This document shows, piece by piece, positions 48,573 through 59,720 of a stretch of 64,000 nucleotides of DNA. A program made the position numbers and the translations under genes. The stretch's first letter is position 1. Each line of letters starts with the position of its first letter. The notes beneath the pieces were generated by a model. That model was not told the DNA's origin, made no database searches, and saw only the letters and a list, made by a program, of their open reading frames with translations. This DNA is from Adiantum capillus-veneris (Eukaryota; Streptophyta; Polypodiopsida; Polypodiales; Pteridaceae): positions 79,938,291-80,002,290 of the forward strand of contig CM043948.1 of NCBI GenBank assembly GCA_014529385.2, given 5' to 3'.

Positions 48573-49079
48573 AAGACTCGTCATTGGTCCAGCCCAAGAG
48601 AAACTAAGTTTTTTCCTTTTTTTTTCAAACTCACAATAGTGAGTGTATGTATATAGTATGAAACCAAAAAGTTACATTTTCAAACCATGCTCCTACCGAG
48701 CCATGTCATCAACTTACACATTGTTACATCGGTTGATGAAGGGTGCCACCCTCAACCCGAAAGACACCAAAGTGACATAGGTTGGCTTGGGGTTGCCACC
48801 AAGGAGACAGACCTGTCATAACGCACCCCTTGATTTCCAAGCCAAAATCCATTGTTGCAGCTATCACTTTTTTCTAGCTATTGTTTTTAGTATACTCATG
48901 GTGGTGGTCGAAGGACCTGTAACCTTCACCAATGACTAACGAGGTCTAGATGTTGGTTCTGCAATCCCATATCTTTACTGACTATCTCTGATTTGTCTTG
49001 CATCTCAACTTGAGGGCAACCAGCCTCATTGCCATTTCCTTCAAGGTTGGAAGCCTCTAAACAAGGTGGAAGATGGGTA
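48573..49079. other. Non-coding stretch
   Basis: Nothing recognisable was seen apart from a short A/T-rich start. Confidence 0.4.
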
Positions 49080-49715
49080 CCCAATGCAGGATTTTCTTAA
49101 TCTAGAAGCTGCAATTCGGAGCATAGAGTTAGGTTGTTCTCATTTCAGTAGTATTATACTTTATGGGCCGGCGAATGTCTACACATGGATTATGGGAGTG
49201 TGTAGCAACGGCGACTAACAATAGAAATGCAATATGCCAGTTCACTGCAGTTGGAAAAGGCTTCTATGTGGCAAAATGCAATTCTCAGCAGATTGTTCAG
49301 GACTTCGTCATGAGAGAAGGCATATAGGATGCCTCTTATTTTTCCTGAGTTCTGCTCAAATGAAGAGATTATGTACTTATCAACAATGTGGGTTACACTC
49401 AAGGGTTTTCCTTTGTGGCTTCAAGATCATGTTGAGTCTATCGCTGCTATTCTAGGCAAGGTGTTATTCATTTTGAAATTGCAGCGCGTTAGGTTTGTCT
49501 TAGACAACAAGGTATGCATACTGTGGAATATGAGTAAACATATCCCTAAGTATCAGGATATGAGCGTGGGTAGTATTGGCGTATACCGCCAAGAACTAGT
49601 ATTCGTGTCATTTGCAAATGCTTGTTACAAGTGTTGTAGAATTGGGAATTATGCAAGGGATTGTCCTGAGGCGGTTACTGCCCCTGCTCAGAGGATCGTG
49701 ACAAGTTGGAGGTAG
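49080..49715 (+). pseudogene. LINE ORF1-like fragment (DUF4283 and zinc knuckle)
   Basis: The frame is open from about 49329, with earlier homology in other frames (G-F-Y-V-A-K-C-N-S-Q-Q near 49260). The segments W-V-T-L-K-G-F-P-L-W, I-A-A-I-L-G-K-V-L-F, V-C-I-L-W-N and C-Y-K-C-C-R-I-G-N-Y-A-R-D-C follow the layout of DUF4283 plus zf-CCHC proteins encoded by ORF1 of plant L1-type LINEs. The knuckle has Asn where the zinc-binding His is expected. No A tail or target duplication was identified, and it is not joined to the LINE piece downstream. Confidence 0.65.
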
Positions 49716-50354
49716 GTCACTAGAGAGGTTGAGCCTTCAGCGGATGGCACGAGGATGGTAGCAAGCACCAAAGAACAGGATGGGATAGGTGGGGAGGTGG
49801 ATAAAGAGATGGACAGCAATGTAGGGGAGTTACAAGAGGAACAAGATGCCTCGGTTGGACCTACTAAGTTTTTTTCTTAAACCTTGGGAAAGTTTCTTGT
49901 GGAAATTTGTTGTTAGAGGTTTTCTACTCTTTCTATAATTGTTGTTGTAAGTTTCCTCACCTCTTGAATTAAGGTTTAGAGGTAAATTTTAAAATTTGTG
50001 AGTGGATTGCACTAAACCTAGGTTCTTTGCAAGCATTAACCAACACCCACTTTCATTCCTCCTTTTGCAGTTATTTGAACTCATGTGAGACAACTAATTT
50101 TAGCATATTGAAGTACAAATGGAGACATGCAGAGCTCATGTGAGACAACTTAGTTTAGCATATTGAAGGGTGGCAAATAGTATCATAACTCATGAATCTT
50201 GCTAGTTTGCAATGCCCATACTTCTATATATATACTATATATAATGGAGCTTAAAATTTTCAAGGAAGGAGGGGCGGCCACGTGTTATACATTGGTTGTG
50301 TTATACATTGGTTGACTTCAAAGAGAACGTTACAAAACTTTAAATCTAGAATGC
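49716..50354. other. Non-coding stretch between LINE pieces
   Basis: Frames decay quickly after the knuckle. A GTGAGTGGATTGCACTAAA word near 49998 resembles LINE 3' ends. A 20-odd base CATGTGAGACAACT direct repeat occurs near 50083 and 50138. No gene was seen. Confidence 0.4.
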
Positions 50355-50369
50355 AAAAGTGAATGGTAA

Positions 50370-51056
50370 GAAGATTTAAAATGCACAAACAATGGAAGAA
50401 ACAATGGTCGGAAGCATGATGCACTGAAGTCATGAAGAACATTTGGAATCCATAGTGGCCTCATTTATGAAGGTATTTATGTGGAAGGTCCTGGGGCTTT
50501 TCCAAAAAGCATCGAGATTCAGTCACGTGGTATCATGTCCGATAGATGCTCCAGGTGCAGAGTGGCTAGCAAAGACCTCGCCCACCTTTTCATGGAATGC
50601 CCGGCAATTAGAGGCCTGGCAAGGAAGGTATGCAAATGGATACAAAGAAGGTGGAAGATAGGGTTTTTCAAGAAGGATCTGTGCCTTGGAGGGAAAGAGT
50701 TTCTAAATCTTGCACTTCTAATCTATACTCAATTGTCAGATATTGTTTCTTCCGTAATATCTGGAAGGTCAAGAACGGTCGTGTATTCAATGGCGACCTC
50801 TCAGTGGCTAGCTTCTTTGAGATTGTACGAGAAAATAAGATGATATATGTGATAGGTAAGAGGAAAAACTCTAATGATTGGATAGGGCAACCCTCGTCAT
50901 CAAATCGAGCCTTGTTGTGTAAAGGGGGTGCTTCTGGTAAGAGACACTAGGTACCTCTAGCTAGGCTCTAATGTAACCATCTTGAAGCTTATTTATATAT
51001 TTCTTGGTGCGATCATTCTAATACAATCACTCACAATTGTGAGTTTTGGGGAAAAA
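50370..51056 (+). mobile_element. Short 5'-truncated LINE copy
   Basis: Flanked by AAAAGTGAATGGTAA (50355-50369 and 51057-51071; the A's overlap the tail). It encodes only the zf-RVT end: V-F-M-W-K-V near 50475, D-R-C-S-R-C-R-V-A-S...L-A-H-L-F-M-E-C near 50545-50600, and C-L-G-G-K-E-F near 50680, in two frames with a stop at 50948 region. The 3' end ACTCACAATTGTGAGTTTTGGGG plus A's matches the larger LINE. Inactive. Confidence 0.88.
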
Positions 51057-51071
51057 AAAAGTGAATGGTAA

Positions 51072-51660
51072 CATCCTAGGAAATAGAAATTGAAAAGACA
51101 TTTGGCAATGAAAGACTTTCTTCGCATAAAGTAAATGTACCGGTTTAAGTGTACATAACAAAAAAACTAAAAAACTTGGTGGAGATTTTGTAGTTTAAGA
51201 TATACTTGGCTTTGTCTTTTAAAAGGCCCTTTTTTTTAGACAAATATTGATATTTTTTTTAAAAAAAATTGTGTAAGTTTATATTCTGAAATCTACAAAA
51301 ATAACTATAAAGAAACACTTCTATACCCTTTTGTAAAGTGCTTGAAAAGTTGTTGAACATTAAGCACGTGTGCTATAGTCCTTCCTCTCTCAATTCGCCG
51401 ATTATTGGAGTGAGTGCATGTATGTACGTGCACGCACATGAGAGAGACAATAACAAAACTTGAACATTGAGTATGTTTTATGAAGAGGGGGGCTTGTTTG
51501 CTTACGACAAAGTTGGCCATCCATGGGCTAGCTCTAGATGCAGCTCAAGTATGTCACCGAGATAGACACACACACACACAGTTGGCAAAGAGAGGAGATT
51601 CATGGATAGTCCATTGTCAGATTTGGCAGGAGCACATCTGCTCATATGCATCACCTTTTG
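51072..51660. other. Non-coding stretch
   Basis: A/T-rich with no recognised gene. Confidence 0.4.
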
Positions 51661-51689
51661 AGATGGTAGATAGGCCATTGTCAGTCCAG

Positions 51690-51709
51690 GTGGGTGTGTG
51701 TGGGTGTGT

Positions 51710-51777
<68 letters not shown>

Positions 51778-51811
51778 ACGTGCGCGCGCGCGTGCTTGCG
51801 TGCGTGCGTGC

Positions 51812-51894
<83 letters not shown>

Positions 51895-51925
51895 GGGGGG
51901 GGGAGAGAGAGAGAGAGGGGGAGGG
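51690..51925. repeat. Compound (GT)n-(CG/TGCG)n-(GT)n-(GA)n microsatellite
   Basis: About 185 bases of GT repeats interrupted by CGCGCGCGTGCTTGCGTGCG, followed by GA and G runs. Long Cys/Val or His/Thr reading frames here are translation artefacts. Confidence 0.95.
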
Positions 51926-52392
51926 GGGCACGGAACAAGGAGAAGAAGGAAGAAGAGAGATGTTCCGTGTATGTGTGTATGAGAGAGAGAGAGAGGCGTT
52001 GACCAATGAGAGGAAGATAGTGGCAGAGAGATTAGAGAGGTTGATTTTTAGCAACTACTCACATTGAAATATGGTCAAATTTTGGTAAAAGATGATAAAC
52101 ACGGTTTTCCTTGCAATGAAATAGTGGGTCAACTATATGCACATGTAGATAGATAAATAGATAGACAAGTTCTTTAATAAATCTCAAACGGTGGACCTCC
52201 TCCTTAGAAGGGAATGGAATTCGACTCGCTAATCTCTTTAGATAGCTGATTCCAATGTTAGAATTTGCAGCTACTGGTGAGTCATTAGTTGAGTCAGTAG
52301 AACTGGAAGAGAAGATAGAAACTGAACTGGAATAATTACATGAACTAAAATACATCTGCTGAAGCGAGAGATAGACGAACGACTAGAAATAG
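51926..52392. other. Non-coding stretch
   Basis: Nothing recognisable was seen; it abuts the presumed LTR of the next retroelement. Confidence 0.4.
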
Positions 52393-52736
52393 TGTTCAGA
52401 TTCAGATTCAGATTCAGAGTTAGAGTTCATGAGGAATGAATACAAGGTATATCTGACTGAAGTACACTCGAGTACTGTATTAAGGATTACAGAGTAGGAT
52501 TACAAATGAAGATAGTGTAGCTCAAGAACAGCTTCAAGACTAAAACCACACAACTAAGAGTAAGAAGTCAAAAGATAAGCAGCCCAAAAGTACAACCAAC
52601 CCGATTACAATGTAATGGGTCCTCTTTATAGCCCCTTGAAGTTATTGTGGTAACCGCCATGGTAATTACTGACTGCTCCGCTGTTCGGCTTCCAAGAGCC
52701 AGTTCCCACCTATTGAGACTGTCTCCGCCACCTACA
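52393..52736 (-). repeat. Presumed 3' LTR
   Basis: On the minus strand it begins TGTAGGTGGCGG right after a purine tract, contains GGGGCTATAAAGAGG (TATA-like, near 52628) and ends in repeated CTGAAT hexamers at GAACA. No second LTR is in the window, so the limits are inferred. Confidence 0.45.
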
Positions 52737-52737
52737 T

Positions 52738-52753
52738 CCTTCCCTCCTTTCTT
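52738..52753 (-). promoter_or_regulatory. Polypurine tract
   Basis: AAGAAAGGAGGGAAGG on the minus strand, one base before the presumed LTR start; typical plus-strand primer of LTR retrotransposons. Confidence 0.6.
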
Positions 52754-53112
52754 AGATTTTGGTAAGACTCCAAAATTTTTGGAAAAATCCACCGTTTGAT
52801 CCTTCTGAAGTGTTGAGGAAACTCTTTGCCTGCTTCCTGAGTTGGTTGATGTTCCTCATGAGTCAGCCTATGTTTCCCATGACCGTATTCTTCTGACGTT
52901 TTTGGATATTTGGTATTGCTTGCTTTATACCATACTTCATGCTTGTTGAGTGCTTGACACCCCTATAGTTGTAATTCCATGGGTGTCCAGCCAAAGAGAT
53001 ACCAACACCTGACTGGGAAAAGCCACCGTCTGATTCTGAAATTTCTTGGAAAAAACCACCGTCTGATTCTGAGAACGGTTGGAAAATTCCTGCATCGAAT
53101 TCTGAGATGAAA

Positions 53113-54855
53113 CTACCCAGTATCCTTCCACTCAACTCGCTTCCTTTTGCCCTTTGGTCTTGATGGTGTCTCAGAAGTCCCAGTGCCAGCATTGTCCTTC
53201 TGAATGATTCTGTAAATGGCCTCCTGCTCAAGCTGATCCCACCTTTCTGTGGTCATTTGGACTTCATAAGGCATGAGAGGATGATAAATTTTGGTGTCGG
53301 GGTCATAGAGCGTGCGTTTGCCTTTTGTTAGACGAGTTCTGGCCAATTTGTGACAATGTGAAGCTGTATGGATCCATCCTTCTGGAGGAGGCTGATTTGT
53401 TTTAATCCTAGCTTCAAAGAGAATCTCAACTATCTCTCTGTACTGTGGTCCTAGGGCTGGTTTAGCCGTAATGTCCTTTTCAAGAACTTTAGAGGACTTA
53501 ACAGTGAATTGCAGCAGCTGGTTTGTGATCTTAATGAGACCTCTAATCTGGAGTTTCCATTGTCCCATACACAACTTGATCCTCTGCACATCATCTTTTA
53601 ATTCCTAGAAATCATTTAATTGAAGAGCATCATTGAATAGCGTTTGCCAGGTTTTCCATTCCACAGTTGATCGCTCATACCAATCGTGAAGATCATCAGT
53701 AATCTTATAGTATATGAGCCGATCTACTGGTTCTGTATGTTGAGGATATAGTGCTGGAAAAAACTTCGGCAACTTCGCTTCCCTTGCTTCTGGTAACGCA
53801 TATAGGAGAACTGGGGAATCAGGTACAAACTCTAGAAAATTGAGGACAACCTGGTTCTCCTACTGCATCATCTCTCTGGTAACTTTAACCAGCTGAAATA
53901 ATCTCCGAAGAGCAGTTGCCAGTTCTCCTACTATAATTTGAGTTTGAGGCCCCTTACTAGTGGTAGTCTTATCTTCAAGCATAGCTCACACCCTTTGATC
54001 CAGAACATCCCTAGCAATGTGTATTTGCACTAAAACCTCTTTTAATTGACTTCTGACCTCTTTCATACATTTATATGTCGGCCTATTCCCTAGCAAGAGC
54101 TCTAAGTCGATGGCTAGGAAATGATAATCTGCAGTAGAATGCCGCTGCCAATATGGATTAGCTAGTTTCTCATCAGCAGTTAGTATCCATTCAGGTACTC
54201 TCTCTAACAATTGTATTGTAGTAGGATGCTCAGGCAATTGGCACACCTCCTAATCATGGAAAGCAGTTGATTTCCAATGTTGAACCATTTTCCTAGCACC
54301 AACATATAGTCGTTGAAATCACTTCAAATCAGTGATAAGATCATCATCCTCCAGATATATCCTGGTTATAGGAGCTTGCTGATTTTTTAATCTCTTGTTC
54401 AGCGTGATGAGCTGTAATAAATGTCGCTCATCACCTTCTAGAATCTCAGTCACAGCTTTTCCTTTCCCTTTATCATCCATATTATGTTGTGACTGATGTA
54501 TTGGTGAATTCCTAGCGTTGCTGGGTTGTTGATCTCCCACTTGCTGATCATCCGACTGCTGACCTTCATGCTGGTCTGGCTGGTCTGGCTTTGACTGATT
54601 CCCTCCTGTAGCCCCCGCTCCACCAGTACCAGGTCCTGAAGGTGGAGATGGAGGAGAGTTATCATCATCATGCCCTTCTTCTAATTCATCCTCCTTCTCT
54701 TCTTCTTCTGCTGCCTTATCATCATCCTCCTCAAGGTTGTTCTGATGTTCAATATAATCAAGGATAGCTTGATTTGCCAGAGTGTTGTTATATTCAAAGA
54801 GTTTGTCTTGCAAATCACTCTGCATTGTTTCCATGAGAGTCCTCAAATTATCCAT
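53113..54855 (-). pseudogene. Extra 3' coding region of the gypsy element, part 2
   Basis: Minus-strand segments 54855-54319, 54246-53986 and 53589-53113 lie in one frame, separated by a few stops. The first (178 codons) has a helical start, a run of Asp/Glu (residues ~40-66), a Pro/Gly/Gln-rich hinge and a helical end. The later segments are Leu/Gln/Glu-rich with scattered Trp and end in a basic K-G-K-R-K-R motif. No family was recognised. The preceding part lies in another frame (shift between 54963 and 54855), so the two were probably one protein. Its place after integrase is where env-like ORFs sit in some plant gypsy elements; no signal peptide or membrane segment was seen. Confidence 0.5.
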
Positions 54856-54962
54856 ATTGAAAACAGCATTCCCTTCTGGGTTTAATATCTCAGCCAGATT
54901 ATTATAGATGTTAATGTGGCTTTCAGAGCAGTGTGACTAGTTAGCAATGAGTTGAAATCAAC

Positions 54963-56554
54963 TCACTTCATTCTCAACGGAGTTTCGAATCTATCCGCAG
55001 CCCTTTCAACTTTTGCCTTTTCTTCCCTAAGGGTCTGTATCTCATACTCTACCTTGGACAACTTATTTTCTAATTGTTGAATGGTCCTAGCTGACTGAGT
55101 TTCAATGATACTGTGGCGCAGGGTCTCGGCTCCTCTCTCGTGCTCCAGCTTTTCAATTTGATGCTCAGCCTCCTTCAGTTCAGTTTTTACCTTGGTTAAT
55201 TCATTATCCAACACTGAAGCATCCAACATTTGTCCTATGGCATTCACAATAGTATTCCAGGATGACTGAATGAGTACAAAACATCCATCCTTCATTGTGG
55301 CTAGGTCACAAGCAGTTGGCTCATAAACCGTGACAGGAGCCATATATGGTAATGTAGTATAATCAGATTTATACAGAAGTAGATGTCCTTTGAGAGGATG
55401 AGTCTGCAGCTGTTGTAACTTGTCCTTCTTAGTTCAACGCAGGGCCGCTTCACTATAAGGAATGGAAACCTTTCCAAGTGGACTTGAAGGTGCTGGTCCT
55501 TTTTCCTTATCAGTCTGATCCGCTGGCTGCTCAGTACTGGTCCTATCTGACTGGTCTTGTCATGTACTAGTGGTTGCTGAAATTTGCCCTGTTGACTGGT
55601 TGATTCCACCTGTGGTCTGGACGAGAGGTTGTTCAGTCTGGCTAGCTGGGGTCTTTTCAGAAAACATTGTTTGGATCTGACTTTCTAACTGCTTAATAAG
55701 AGCAGTGCTTTTGGTCAGTGTCGTTCTTGGTCTTTTAGAACTGCTAGCTTCCTCTTGTGTGGCCTTTCTCTTTTGTCCAGTGAGGGCTAACTGGTTTTCT
55801 GGGGATTATTCATCTGGCGATAAATCCACATTGCTGGTGACTGGAAATGGCTTCTGGCACCAAGCCATTCTTGCCTGGGCATGGGCGTCTGGAGCAGTTT
55901 CCTAGTAAAGAAACTGCCAAACATACCAAGCTTTGAAGACATTCTGAGACTTCAACTTGGCAGTCTGGTGAAGCACATTATGTGACAATATCTGACAGAG
56001 ATTGATAGAAACTGTAGAGTCTAATCTTTTTGCTAGGAGCATAGCAAATAGTTTCTCTAACACATAATTGTTTTTAAGACTCACAGCTTCAGCTACAAAG
56101 TGGTAAGCAGCAGGATTGTCCAGACCTGCTACTGGAACCCCTTGCACACTGGCTTTTCATTTCTTTTTGGCAGCATCATCTTCTTTCAAGGCTGCACTGA
56201 TTTGCTTTGCGGTTGCCACAGATGGCTTTGGTCCATTTGGCATTTGGAATGCAAAAGCAATGTTCTCTAGAGTGACTGACACTTTCCTACCATAGACCAT
56301 AGCACTTCCATCTTCGGTGTTGAAGGAATCCAGAACTTGCCTTATAATAGCTGTGTCAAACTCTATTCTTGTGTCTTGCACAACCACATGCAAATCCCAC
56401 AGTTTAAGTAAGGCCTCAGCTTGCTTAGTAAATACATTTTTCTGTATTTTATTGTGAGGAATAAGCGGAAGAGTTTCTTTTGCAACAGCAATAAGGGCTT
56501 GGGTTTCTTCTATAGTTTCCTGCATCTTCTCCGACATTTTCTTCCTACCCATAC
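54963..56554 (-). pseudogene. Extra 3' coding region of the gypsy element, part 1
   Basis: On the minus strand a possible start M-G-R-K-K-M-S-E-K lies just after TTGTCTTCACAG, a good splice acceptor, suggesting a spliced subgenomic message. The frame continues through stops near 56157, 55902, 55810, 55436 and 54963. Content: a helical domain with L-W-D-L-H-V-V and V-Y-G-R-K-V-S-V-T-L-E-N-I-A-F-A-F, loosely resembling the plant-mobile/Athila-ORF1-type fold; Q-L-E-S-Q-I; a Ser/Thr/Gln-rich stretch; and a clear heptad coiled coil (about 55200-55000). All pieces share one frame, so the stops look like later point changes. The function is unknown. Confidence 0.5.
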
Positions 56555-56654
56555 ACTGTGAAGACAATGAATCGGTATACAAAAAAGAAGAGGACTTACT
56601 TGATTCGTCAAACCTGTATCCTGATGTGGCTGGCAAGGATAAGCAGCAAACCAC

Positions 56655-57000
56655 AGTCTCTTTAGATGAAGAAGTTTGCGGCTATAGTGAGGAAACTTCA
56701 GAGCTTGGCGATGGACAATGAACAACAGTAAGCAGGAGTCGCGCAGGAGATTGGCAAGCAAAAATTCTTACTCACTTGACTGCTATACGCGTTCGCGCCA
56801 TAAAAGCTCCACCACTTACCGTTCCTAGAGTTCTGTGTACCACAATTGACGTGGCAGACATGCATTGGATAAGACTCTCTCTTGTCTTTGAAATGATTAC
56901 AACTGATAGTCCTTCTGATCGTTGTTCCCATAAAAAATGATATTGGTTTCCATACTTTTTTGTTTTTGGTATGGACATTGTTTGGTCGTACTGGTACTGT
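56655..57000 (-). other. Junction between integrase end and the extra coding region
   Basis: The pol frame runs to a stop at 56772. The 200 or so bases after it show no conserved motif and may be an intron for expression of the downstream region. Confidence 0.35.
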
Positions 57001-58480
57001 TCTGACTTTTTGACTGGCTCTAGAACTGCTGGTTGTACATGAAAAAGACCTAAAATAGCTGATTCTGGAATTTCCTGGTCTTCAATTCCCAGACCATCAG
57101 TACCCTTTTTTCGGAAAGTTTCTCTGGCTTCTAAATAATAGAGCTTGATTTTGGCTCCATTATATACCCCTGGCAACAGTAATCCAAAAAAATATTTCAA
57201 CCTTACCGTGCCATTGGAGAACACCCAATCAACTTCAAATGGTCATGCCCAGACTATCTTTAAGTTCGTTTTCTTAGAGCCTAGTTTTGATTGATATAGG
57301 AGAACCAGATCGCCTTTCTGAAACTCCCTGACCTTAATTCGTCTGTCATGCCATTGTTTCCTTCTTGTTGAACAATTTCTTGTTCCAGCATAGCCCTCTG
57401 TCTCAACTCATCTAGCTGTATTAGCTCCTCCAGTCTCTTTTTTAGATTGTGATTAAAATCCAAGCCATGCTCTACTACCATCCTGAGACTGGGTATGACA
57501 AATTCCATAGGTACAACAGCTTTAGTGCCATACACCATTCTAAATGGTGTTAACCCCGTAGTAACCTTATAAGTTGTTCTATATGCCCATAGAGCAATTT
57601 GAAGTTTCAAGTCCCACTGCTCTGGCTTTTTCTACACAATCTTGTTGAGGATAGTCTTGTTGGTGCTTTCGGCTTGCCCATTGCATCTAGGATAATATGG
57701 TGTTGATTTCCAATGCTTGACTAAAAACCATATCCATGAGAATATCCATAGTGTCATTTATAAAGTGTGTGCCTTGGTCTGGCACAATTTCCATAGGACA
57801 TTCGTATCGGCAGACAATATTCTCAAATAGAAACCTAACAGTGGAATTTTTTCGTGTTGTCGGGAAGAGCCTTAGCTTCTACCCACTTGGTCACATAACA
57901 GGTAGCCATCAATATATACCTATTCTTCCTTTGAGTAATCTTTTTGAATGGACCCATAAAATCCAGACTCTAATTCATGAAAACACCCAATGGCTGGACT
58001 GGTGTTAAAGGAGTCATATCTGTTATTGTGGGTCTACCCATTCTTTGACATATATCACATGTTTTACAAAAGCTTCTGATATCAAATATTAAAGTCTGCC
58101 ACCACAATCCAGCCTGCAGAATCTTCTTGAAAGTAACATCAGTAGAAAAATGTCCACCAGATTCCCCATTATGTGCCTCTGAAATAACTTGCATTCTACC
58201 CTCCATAAGCACACATCGGTGAAGAATCCCATCAACACCCAATCTGTAAAGTGAGCCGCCAATGATAGTGAACTTTAGACTTTTAATAACCATAGCCTTC
58301 TTCTGATTCTGAGTCCAGTCATCTCGGAACCCACCCTTAGAAAGAAACTGACATACTTCATACAATTCTGGATCAATTGATTCTGCCACTTCTGGGTGAA
58401 ATAATTCAGCATCTACTGACTCATCTCTTAAAGACACCTCAGAGTAGCCCTCCGCACCCCTAAACAAGAAATCAGCACCA
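57001..58480 (-). pseudogene. Integrase
   Basis: Minus strand: the H-N-G-E-S-G-G-H...C-K-T-C-D-I-C zinc-binding HHCC region near 58170-58050; the core starting S-L-D-F-M-G-P-F near 57960 (first catalytic Asp) and passing through [16 protein letters not shown]...T-P-F-R-M-V-Y-G (57590-57520); and the C-terminal F-Q-K-G-D-L-V-L-L-Y and G-T-V-R-L-K tail, ending with a P-G-V-Y-N-G-A-K-I-K element near 57170. Several frame shifts lie between 57960 and 57610. It is the DNA-joining enzyme of the element but cannot be active here. The fragment at 5326-5772 is a distant relative. Confidence 0.85.
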
Positions 58481-59720
58481 CAATGGTTTTTGCCAGGTTT
58501 ATGGAAAATACAAAATTCAAATTCCATAAGGAATCCATCGTATCAGCCTGCCTTGAATAATGACTTTATTAATCAGAAATAATAAGGCTTGATAATCCAC
58601 ATAGAAATGAAACAGCTTGCCCAACAAATAATGTCTTAATTTAGTAGCACTGAAAACCATCCCTAAGGCTTCTCTTTCAGTAGTTGTATACCCTTTTTCA
58701 GCCTGACTGAACCTGCGACTGGCGAAGTATACTGGATAATCAGTTCTTCCTTCTGGCTGAGCTAGTATTGCTCCCATCGCCAGTCCTGAAGCATCAACAT
58801 GTACTTGAAAAATGACATCCCAATTCGGTTGTTGAAGAACTGGTTTACTGATAATGGCATTCTTTAATTTTTGAAAACTTTCCTTACATTCAGTAGTCCA
58901 ACTCAACTTGCTAGTTTTCTTTGTAAGTTCATACAATGGTAATGCTTGGGAAGAAAACTTGTGTACAAATCTTCTATAAAAATTAATATATCCCAAGAAA
59001 GAACTTAATTCTGATGCATTTCTAGGCGCCTTGGCCTGTTGAACGCACTGGATCTTGTCATTGTCCATTTCTATTCCATTTCTGGACACCTTATGTCCCA
59101 ATAGCTATCCTTTTCAGACAAATAAGTTTTTCCTTACAGCGCTTAAAAACCATCTCAAGAAATAGTAAATGCTTTTCCTCTGTTGAATATATAGTGAAGT
59201 CATCCATAAATATGGCGAGGAATCGATGAATAAATTCACTGAATATTTCCATCATACATCGTTGAAAAGTGACTGGTGCATTGCAAAGGCCAAATGGCAT
59301 TACCAGATACATAAAGGCTCCCCACTCCATAATAAATGTGGTCTTAACCCGATCCTCAAGAGCAATCTATAATCGTTTATAGCCACTATAACCATCCATA
59401 CAGCTATACATCTCATATCCTGCAATTTCATCAAGTAACATGTATGTGAAGGGTAATGGAAATGGATCCTTAATGGTTTCAACGTTCAGTTTCCTATAAT
59501 CCACACATACTCTCAGCTTCCCATTCTTCTTGGGCACAAACACAATAGGAAACAACCAATCACTACTGGCTACTTCAGTAATGAACCCAACTTTTAGAAG
59601 GTTGTCAATCTCTTCCTTGACCTTCTTAGCATAATTTGGATTCATTTGATATCGTTGCAGTCGTAATGGTCTGGCATCTGGTTTCAGTGGTATTCAATGT
59701 TAACATACCTCTAGATCCAC
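58481..59720 (-). pseudogene. Reverse transcriptase and RNase H
   Basis: Minus strand: I-T-E-V-A-S-S-D-W-L-F-P-I-V-F-V-P-K-K-N-G-K near 59580; the motif-A region Y-S-C-M-D-G-Y-S-G-Y near 59400; M-P-F-G-L-C-N-A-P-V-T-F-Q (motif B) near 59290; F-M-D-D (catalytic motif C) near 59215; then, after a frame change near 59100, the thumb F-L-G-Y-I-N-F-Y-R-R-F-V; RNase H V-D-A-S-G-L-A-M-G-A, T-E-R-E-A-L-G-M-V and F-Y-V-D-Y-Q-A-L; and the tethering segment to integrase. Catalytic residues of RT are retained, but stops and shifts break the frame. Confidence 0.9.

Noticed and set aside
51480-52067. Open frames rich in Cys/Val or His/Thr
   Set aside because: Produced by the (GT)n/(CA)n microsatellite.
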